A stretch of 64,000 nucleotides of DNA from Hysterium pulicare CBS 123377. Lineage: Eukaryota; Ascomycota; Dothideomycetes; Hysteriales; Hysteriaceae. The notes beneath the pieces were generated by a model. The model had not been told where the DNA came from, did not search any database, and saw nothing but the letters and a program-made list of their open reading frames with translations. Every line of letters begins with the position of its first letter. Position 1 is the first letter of the stretch. The position numbers and the translations under genes are program-made. The stretch lies in contig AJFK01000612.1 of assembly GCA_000467715.1 (NCBI GenBank), positions 1 through 64,000 of the forward strand. The letters are read 5' to 3'. Of this stretch, positions 57,190 to 64,000 are shown one piece after another.

Positions 57190-58228
57190 GGCTTTGGGTA
57201 TGGTTTTGCGAAGGGGAGCAAAGCTAGCGACGATCAGTTCTGTCTTTGAGCGATCATACACAGCAATCATGCAACTGTCTTACTTGGAGATGTAGGAAGC
57301 AATAACGAGGGTACGAATGAAGTATCAAAGTAATAGCTGGGGCGAGCGGAGATGGAGCGTTGTTGGACGAAGGGATGGAAATGGGAGCGAAGGGAAGCAG
57401 GAGCTGGCAAGCCTTTTACCGTGCGCGAGAGTCGTGGTGAGCTGGCACGGGCTGGATTCGTGGTGCGACGGGAAAAGGCGACGGGTGGGGACAATAGCGC
57501 CGAATGGCATGCAAAGCTAGACGGGACACGGGCAGCATCACGGAGATCACACTCAACGCCCTCCAGCTTGGTTGGCCGTCGACATGGGCATGGCTGATGA
57601 GATTGGATGCTTCATTTTTTCTTCCCCGACGGCACGGTACGGCCAGCATCCAGCTTGTTTGCCTGCTCTCTGGGCACATTCACCGTCTCTCGCAGTCCAC
57701 TCCACCCCAGTCAACCCTCACCCCCAACTGCATCGCCATCGAGATGGAAGACATGCCACAATCCTGTCCGTCGCTGCAAACGGCTGCATCTCTCATCATC
57801 GTCCCCACTCATTGATTTGCTTCTGTTGCACAACACCGGTGACCTCATATGCCTCCAAGGCAGCCCGTCAGCCGGCCGCGTTGCGTCGACAAGTGTGAGA
57901 AGCTCTTGCATACACGAGGAAACTCTCGAACGCCATGCATGTTTCTGAGTACGTAGCAGATCCCGTCAACAACAACTGTCTCAACTGCTTCTGGAACCCA
58001 ACATCTCCATTAATCTCTATCACCATGTGACCCTTCCCGGCTTATCAGACCCGCGTTCAAAGTCCTTGTCCGCAGACAGCTAAGTCTTGAGGCTGTTGGC
58101 CGCTATCCAATCAACCCGATCAATTTCATCGTGTCTCAAGCCAACCTTCCCTCTGGGTGCTGCTTTTCAGTTTCAACCACATGATGTTTATCTTCTGATT
58201 TTCGGCTATTCATCTCATCCCTTTCTCG
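57190..58228. promoter_or_regulatory. Promoter of the C2H2 gene and 3' flank of the Ser/Pro-rich gene
   Basis: About 1.04 kb of GC-rich sequence with overlapping ORFs on both strands (57317-57948), none with a recognisable domain. No gene is called. Confidence 0.4.
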
Positions 58229-59650
58229 TCACACTATCGATGAGGCAGAATTTAGCAATCTGCGAAGCTTCATACGTTGAGGAGGACGACGCGGGGATGC
58301 CCGGGCTATGCCACCTGTGCTGTTGTGCCTCACCGTCGCTGGTGGCATTACTGCAGACCGCGAGGGCATTATAGCAGCAGGTGGCGCAGCTGGTGATACC
58401 GCGCTTCTTGGACACGTTGAACTCGGCTCCCAGAATCTGTCCAACCCATCATCATCCGAAGACATGGCAATGCCGAGTTGTTTGAAGTAGTCCACAATGT
58501 CATCCAAGGCTGCGTCATCAGATGGCCTACGTGGTTCTCCGCCCACTTCCTCTACAACCCCGACGAAAGGCTCGAGCGAGGCAATAGATCCTTTGCGAGC
58601 CGCAGCAGAAGAAACGAACCGCTCTTCTAGCCGAATTTGGCCAGGAACATAGACCTGGTTCTCCCACGGAGACTCTTCCGGTGAGAACACGGCCAAAACA
58701 GCACCACTCCGGAGCGTCAGCCTTGCACTTCGTGCACTTCCACGGCGACTCGAGGCGATTGGCGTACTATGGCCACTAGCCACACTCGATGGTACCGGTG
58801 TATGTGTAAAGGGAAGAGAGTATGATCGATGTTTATTAAACGAGATCTCTTGTAATGCTCGCCGCTGTTTGGCTGGAGGTGTGATCGGAGAACTTAGTGA
58901 TGGCCTCCAATCAGGATAGAGTTCCCTTGGTGTAGTTGCTACCGACGACGGTGTGTCTGGCAGCGTCTTCGCACCAAAGTCAACGATCCCTGTCCTCAAA
59001 GTCTCCACTTTCTTATCTTTGAACGCCTCCCGAACTCGCGATCGTTCAGAGAACGATGACAGTTCTGGATTTCTCCATCCTTCATGCTCTTCATTGAGTA
59101 ATTGGGAGATCGCCTCAATTTTCTTTGGGCTCGTTGGAGCCAACCTCCAAACGTTTCCTTTCGGTTTCAACCCAATTCTACCTCCTGAGAGCCGCATATT
59201 CTTCCTCCTGCTGATGATTGACCGTGTCATAGACTTTGTGGATCGAGGAACTCGAGGTGATGTCGGAAGTCGAGGTGACGTGGGACTCACATCCCTGGTG
59301 ATTGAATGTTGTTGAAACGTATCGACAACTCTGGCGCTGATAGCTCTCCTCGGAGGCTCTGGTGCAGGCATTATCATATTGATCGTTCCGGGCGGCGCAG
59401 TTGCTGCTTTTCGTGACAATTTCGGTCTCATCGAACGTGAACTCGGAGTACGTAGGAGATGCAAATCGTCTCGTGCTTCGCCTTGCGCGCGATCGCCCAT
59501 CGGTGTTCCATCATCACTGAGCTCGAGTTCCTGCATGCTTTCTGTTATGTCAATGAGTTCCATGGGCCCTCCTATTGTTGCCCAACACAATGGGTTATCT
59601 GTTAATGACTCTTTGCGTAATCTCTCCATGTCTTTGTTTCCAGTCTTCAT
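58229..59650 (-). CDS. Ser/Pro/Arg-rich hypothetical protein
   Basis: The long open frame starts at 59878, but residues before MKTGNKDMERLRKE (59650) are hydrophobic and unlike the rest, so I prefer 59650; that gives about 473 aa. It contains basic stretches (RSIISRRKNMRLSGGRIG, ARGSARSARLTLRSG) and several Ser/Thr-Pro sites. A more ordered block reads VWRLAPTSPKKIEAISQLLNEE, followed by DIVDYFKQLGIAMSSDDDGLD near the C terminus. No TM helix is seen. It looks like a substrate of proline-directed kinases. I do not recognise the family. Confidence 0.68.
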   Translation of the reverse strand: MKTGNKDMERLRKESLTDNPLCWATIGGPMELIDITESMQELELSDDGTPMGDRAQGEARDDLHLLRTPSSRSMRPKLSRKAATAPPGTINMIMPAPEPPRRAISARVVDTFQQHSITRDVSPTSPRLPTSPRVPRSTKSMTRSIISRRKNMRLSGGRIGLKPKGNVWRLAPTSPKKIEAISQLLNEEHEGWRNPELSSFSERSRVREAFKDKKVETLRTGIVDFGAKTLPDTPSSVATTPRELYPDWRPSLSSPITPPAKQRRALQEISFNKHRSYSLPFTHTPVPSSVASGHSTPIASSRRGSARSARLTLRSGAVLAVFSPEESPWENQVYVPGQIRLEERFVSSAAARKGSIASLEPFVGVVEEVGGEPRRPSDDAALDDIVDYFKQLGIAMSSDDDGLDRFWEPSSTCPRSAVSPAAPPAAIMPSRSAVMPPATVRHNSTGGIARASPRRPPQRMKLRRLLNSASSIV

Positions 59651-60818
59651 GTCAGATAAGCTGGGACAGAATTTTGACAGCGTCTTAACTTTTAATGTGT
59701 AGCCGCGAATTGAAAAGCTTATACTGAGTACCTTCAGTGTGAGGAGGATGAAGCTTCGTAGATTAGCAAACTTTCCAACACATGGAAGTAAGTGCGAACG
59801 CGGGCTTTGTTGCATATATTCGTGATGGACGCTTGCGGTTGAACAGTAGCAGAAGCGAACAAAGAAAACGGCTTGCATACATCGTGCAACATGTGGTACT
59901 CCAAGCCACCTCAGACTCGGAAACTGCTCTTCTTTTTTTCGGACTATCAGTATGTTAAGCAGTTCTGTGGCGGTGGATTGAGTCCTCGAAGGGCCTTGGT
60001 ATTAAAAGAATATATTGTACTGTCAGAACCATGTCGACGGGCGTACACTATTTGAGGCCTTTCACTCGAGATGTTTTAAAAACCTTAATAATACCACGCC
60101 TGAAACTTTGAAGGACTGTCTCATACGCTATTGTCAAAGCCAGTACCTATGGCACTAGATCACGTGGAATGAAAGTACCTGGGTATCATCTACCCTCGAA
60201 CTGATCACCCCTTGTCAGCATTTCACAACAGCACATACTTCTTACGCCACTTTTTTAGACCCGCCTGAAGATGGAAAAGAGTTCAATAGCCATGTGCGAA
60301 TCGAATTCATATATGTATTGGAGCAATATATAATAATAGAGCAGAGGGCGTGGGCATAGTCTTGAAAAGCCACAAATTCTTTCGCCCTCAGTGATACTTA
60401 CCTGTCCCAAATGCACTGAAGAAGACTTTTGGTAGCGAAGACCATATTCATACTTTGCCAAGTACAAATTGAAAAATAAAAAGGTTCTTCATCTTCGAGC
60501 GTGACTTCGATGTCCTTACCTACCCCAGCGGACCTCCTCCGCCCTACCCCGCGGACCCAACCCCTCTCCACATCCCCATCACAGATCAGAACTCCATCAT
60601 GGGCATCCCTCATCCGACAAATCAGAGCCAACGGGTCCAATTTACGTAGACCTACCCCGAGTAAGCTCTTAGGATAGAGTGGGGCTCTTACTCCCCAATG
60701 CGCATGAGTGGAGCAGGCCCGGAAATAAAATATGACGCTGGTGAGCTTGGTATGAACATCGAGAGGCTTCCAACCTGTAGAACTTCGAGACTGTATTTTT
60801 AACGAAAACCATACCAAT
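59651..60818. promoter_or_regulatory. Divergent promoter between the Ser/Pro-rich gene and the lactonase gene
   Basis: About 1.17 kb. A minus-strand open frame at 60398-60817 has no true ATG at its start and no support. A TATATAATAATA tract near 60327 and an AT-rich region around 59985-60110 are present. Confidence 0.4.
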
Positions 60819-62062
60819 ATGTCGGCGGCTACTTCAATTGATTTGATAAATAGAGCTCCAGAGGTAGGTTGCAGCCCTTACTATCTCAATGAACGAATAG
60901 AACGATCAGCTCACGAGACCTCGACCTAGGGAACTAAATTATGGGTATGAGGACCCCAAAACTTATTTCACAGCTTCAATTGATCTCTAGATAGCTCCTC
61001 CACGTTGGTAACCTCGAATGTGATGCAGGGTTCTTCTTCCGCGCAGTACGTCCACCCTTTCATAACCCGTGTCATAATTCTTTGAATACAGACTTCACTA
61101 TTCCTGCACCCTCAAGAATAGAAAGCTATGCGAACGACTCCTGTCAAGTCCACTGCGGGCTAAATACTCCTTTATAATCGCGTTACCAAGCTCAAACGGT
61201 GTACGTGATCAGCTGGAAGAGTCATCACGAGCTTGATACGTAGCCTAGACTCCTGCAATTCCTTATACCTAGTATGATCTCTCCGTCTAGATTCTCCCCT
61301 AACAAAATCAATGCTCAGGGCAACACATCCACGCTCTCGAATCCGAACCCCCCAATCCGCGAACGCCGCAAGTTAATCCAACTCTGCATCCTCATTGAAC
61401 ACCCAACCGAAGGCCTCATCCTCTACGAAACCGGCTCCGGGAAAGACTACCCTGAAGTATGGGGCGCACCCGTCAACGACATCTTCGCGCGAGTCGACTA
61501 TGAAGACGACCAAGAACTAGACGTGCAGATCAAGAAGACCGGGCACGACATCAAAGACATAAAGATGGTGATTATCGGACATCTGCACCTGGATCATGCC
61601 GGGGGGTTAGAGTATTTCAGGAAGACAGATGTGCCAGTCTACGTGCATGAGCTGGAGCTCAAACATGCGTTTTACTCCGTGGCGACGAAGAGTGATTTGG
61701 GGGTTTACTTGCCGCATTATCTCACGTTCGATATCAATTGGCAGTCGTTCAAGGGATCCTTCTTGGAAATTGCCCCTGGGTTGAATGTCCATCTTGCCGC
61801 TGGGCATACGCCTGGGCTCTGTATCCTGCAGGTCAACATGCCGAAGTCTGGGACGTGGATTTTCACGAGCGATATGTATCATGTTTGGGAGAACTACGAG
61901 CAGAGCGTGCCGCAGGGGTGGTTGGCGAGGGATCATGATGCGTGGGTGTCGAGTAATCAGATGATCCATATGCTGCAGAAGAGGACAAAGGCAAAGATGG
62001 TGTTTGGACACTGTAAAGATACGGTAAAGGGATTAAAGATGGCGCCGGAGGCGTATGAGTAG
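60819..62062 (+). CDS. AHL-lactonase-like metallo-beta-lactamase fold hydrolase
   Basis: I place the start at ATG 60819 (MSAATSIDLINRAPE). Exon 1 runs 60819-60863, exon 2 60995-61045 (LLHVGNLECDAGFFFRA), then a longer intron, and exon 3 begins at 61319 (GNTSTLSNPNPPIRERRKL) in frame to 62062. The ATG at 61274 lies in the intron and is not the start. The fold has HLHLDH (H-x-H-x-D-H metal motif), AGHTPG (metal His), FTSDMYH (bridging Asp) and MVFGHCKDT (last metal His), plus the Tyr/Asp spacing of N-acyl homoserine lactonases. The family also holds lactonases acting on other lactones. A role in quorum-signal or lactone breakdown is possible; substrate is not readable. Length about 280 aa. Confidence 0.85.
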
Positions 62063-62464
62063 GCAGCCGTCACAGGATAAGGCGGGAATTGGGATTATGC
62101 TTGATAGACAGTTGGCGACCTTAAGGCTACCATCACTGCACGTAATTAAACTCCTCCTGAAATGCTGTAGTCCTCGAATAGGCTTTAGATTTCTTAAGCC
62201 CTATTCCATCCACTCCACATCCAGAATGACCCCAATCCCTAGAACCCTTCCATACTTCCAGCGCCATTGTGGAAACCCCACACGATCCAGATGCTTAAAA
62301 CAACGCTACATACATTTGGGGTATTGGGTATAAAGTGCAAAAGGAATTAAGGGAAAAAGAAAACAACAAAAGCAGTTCACTTACCAGGCTCATGATCCAG
62401 TTCCAAAGTAGGTGCAAAAGGATTCTGACAAGCTGGTGATAGTGGCCTATTTCCAGTTGTAGTC
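62063..62464. other. Convergent intergenic region
   Basis: About 400 nt between convergent genes. There is an A/G-rich stretch near 62340-62375 and no other feature. Confidence 0.4.
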
Positions 62465-63908
62465 CTAGGGACTAATGGGCAAAGGTAACTCGCAGGCGGC
62501 CTGGAAATCGGTGCGGCGGCGCAACTCCTCTTTTGCATCTATCCAATCGAGGTGTTTGAGCGACTCAGGGCCGCTGGAAGCTATAGTTGACAGCGATGAT
62601 GGGATGCTTGGTTCCCGTACCTCGGGTCGTCGACGGTCAGCCGCTGGATTCTGGGGTTCAATGTTCTGAGGGAGTTGAGTGACTTGGTCTTGTCCCCAGC
62701 GACGGTTCGGCGAGACGCTGCGGCGGTATTGGGGTCTCTGAAAGCTGGGAGGCCCACAGTTGGCACAGGGAAATGGGTACCACGGCTCGTTTCCTCTTGG
62801 GAGGTCTGCCATTAGCGTTGTGTTGAAAGTCGCCAGTCGCTCTTGGAGGCGTGCCTGTATCGCAGCTAGCCTCTGTGCTTCTAAGTCCTCTTCTGAAGGT
62901 TGTGGTGGTTCTTCGGAAACTTCGACAACCGGCATCAGTTCTGGCTCAACATTCATGCAGTACCGAGCTTCGAAGTTTGGGGTATTGACTAGGAAATAGT
63001 CAAGTTCTTGCTTGGTCCAAATGATGCTGAAGCCCGCTTCACCAGTAAGTATATCTGATTGGGGTTCATCAGTGCACTAATCGTGAATGTTATTGCGGTC
63101 TCACTCACTGTACCGCTCCTGGGCGTAGCGATTCTGGAACTGCACGCAAAGTTAGTCAAGTCTGACTCAGTAGCGGCTGGAACAAACATACTGCTCGCTT
63201 GACAAGCGGCGCCTCAGCCCGCGTGAGATATTGGATAATTGGGTCGACGGCATGGGGACGGTCATAGATGACTTGGATGTCTCTCAAACCATGTACCAAA
63301 CAATCGTGAGCCCAACGACGCTTGGCGAGATCAATCTTCGGCAGCAACATCTCGACGCATTTGTGGCTCAGCTGGTAGAGCTCCAAGTAAATGGTTTGGT
63401 CATTGCTACAAGAGATTAGTATCGGTGCGACAAAGGTAAAATGGAAAGTAGACGGACGTGTCTGGGATCAAGCGGTAATCTTCCATGGTCAAGGTGTCGG
63501 CGACATAGTAAGCTGCAACGGTTGCTCCAACTACTTCGACATATTGCACAGCGTAGAAAATATCTTTAAGAAAAGAGTTGAGAGCTTTATGAGACGCAAA
63601 GTCCTTCGTTGCCAGCTTCCTTGATATGATGAGGCCAAGCGGGGCGAATCCGAGACCAAATCGGACGAAATCGACAATGTGAGGTGAGGCAACCACCATG
63701 CTGCAGGCTGTCCGGTAATACTCGAAGCCTGAAGAGGCCATCTGGAGCGAAAGAAGAAGTAGTGCTTGTGAAGAGACGATGGTATTGGGAGCGTTGAAGA
63801 AGAAATACGTCGAAAGGACTGCGACGAGGTTGAAGATGCGGTGGAGCAAAATGTTGTGATAGTGAAATAGGACATTTTTGCGTCAGGTGCGGGGTCTGTA
63901 TCTCTCAT
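62465..63908 (-). CDS. Membrane protein at the right edge, unknown family
   Basis: Several exons: the N-terminal part (63908 to about 63460) contains LLHRIFNLVAVLSTYFFFN, then two or three further hydrophobic helices (FVRFGLGFAPLGLII, VEVVGATVAAYYVAD). An intron of about 50 nt joins RLIPDT to SNDQTIYLELYQLSHKC and the soluble block LPKIDLAKRRWAHDCLVHGL. Further introns lead to EAGFSIIWTKQELDYFLV and a final 160 residues, Pro/Glu-rich (PVVEVSEEPPQPSEEDLE), ending PISP. The upstream ATG frame MRDTDPAPDAK and the downstream frame differ by one base at a T5/A5 run (63875-63879), so the first residues are uncertain. I do not recognise the family. Confidence 0.6.
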
Positions 63909-64000
63909 GATAGTAAAATGAAGGTGAAAGTACTCTAAATATTCACTGGTGGTGAATCTGGAAACTTGCTGACTTGACGGTGAGAGTTTTGGATTCGAAC

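Noticed and set aside
60398-60817. 139-aa minus-strand ORF ending at a GTAAGT donor next to the lactonase start
   Set aside because: Its leading residue is TTG rather than ATG, no acceptor or second exon is convincing, and it overlaps the promoter region.
63970-64000. GGATTCGAAC at the right edge, resembling a tRNA T-arm read on the minus strand
   Set aside because: The acceptor-side bases would give a discriminator C and no T-run terminator; only part is visible, so a chance match is likely.
1-64000. Search for rRNA genes, CRISPR arrays, transposons, retroelement open frames and bacterial operons
   Set aside because: None seen: no reverse transcriptase, integrase or transposase signature in the translated frames, and no repeated spacer arrays.

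Overview
This is nuclear DNA from a filamentous ascomycete (Pezizomycotina). Several gene families look like those of Leotiomycetes, but that placement is inference. The evidence for a fungus is: introns of about 50-70 nt with GT...AG ends and CTAAC/CTGAC-type branch points; Dal5-type permeases, fungal C2H2 proteins and a fungal ankyrin protein with a STAND-type N terminus; and orthologues of yeast LSM2, RPE1, CGR1, ORT1/ARG11 and LEC1. There are no operons, CRISPR arrays, rRNA genes or recognisable transposons. Exon joins were made by eye from reading frame, splice signals and family knowledge.

Left part (about 1.8-12.6 kb): after a fragmented F-box gene, five metabolic genes lie together. 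They are a Dal5/TNA1-type permease, a phenol-2-monooxygenase-like FAD enzyme, an amidase-signature hydrolase, a NodB-fold 'polysaccharide deacetylase'-like hydrolase and a salicylate/6-hydroxynicotinate-hydroxylase-like FAD enzyme. This combination matches part of the eukaryotic nicotinate catabolic (hxn) gene set of Aspergillus nidulans (transporter, hxnV, hxnN, hxnM, hxnX). I read it as a compact nicotinate or N-heterocycle degradation cluster. Four 11-bp tandem repeats and GATA motifs sit in the permease promoter.

Middle part (13-45.7 kb): a 1203-aa HeLo/PigL_N-like plus ankyrin-repeat protein, a small unknown protein, a C2H2 zinc-finger gene, a coiled-coil protein, LSm2, an 883-aa protein with a methyltransferase-like C terminus, ribulose-5-phosphate 3-epimerase (with a 400-nt intron), a Lec1-like PX protein, ARS2/SERRATE, TspO/MBR, a tail-anchored coiled-coil protein, Cgr1, the mitochondrial ornithine carrier and Pmp24. 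These are mostly housekeeping genes.

Right part (45.7-64 kb): gene-poorer, with lineage-restricted proteins. It holds a Cys-rich 249-aa protein, a 688-aa disordered protein carrying a repeated PEP(I/V)ET motif, a 471-aa multi-pass membrane protein, a two-exon C2H2 protein, a Ser/Pro-rich protein, an AHL-lactonase-like metallo-beta-lactamase whose first two exons lie upstream of the obvious ORF, and a membrane protein at the right edge.
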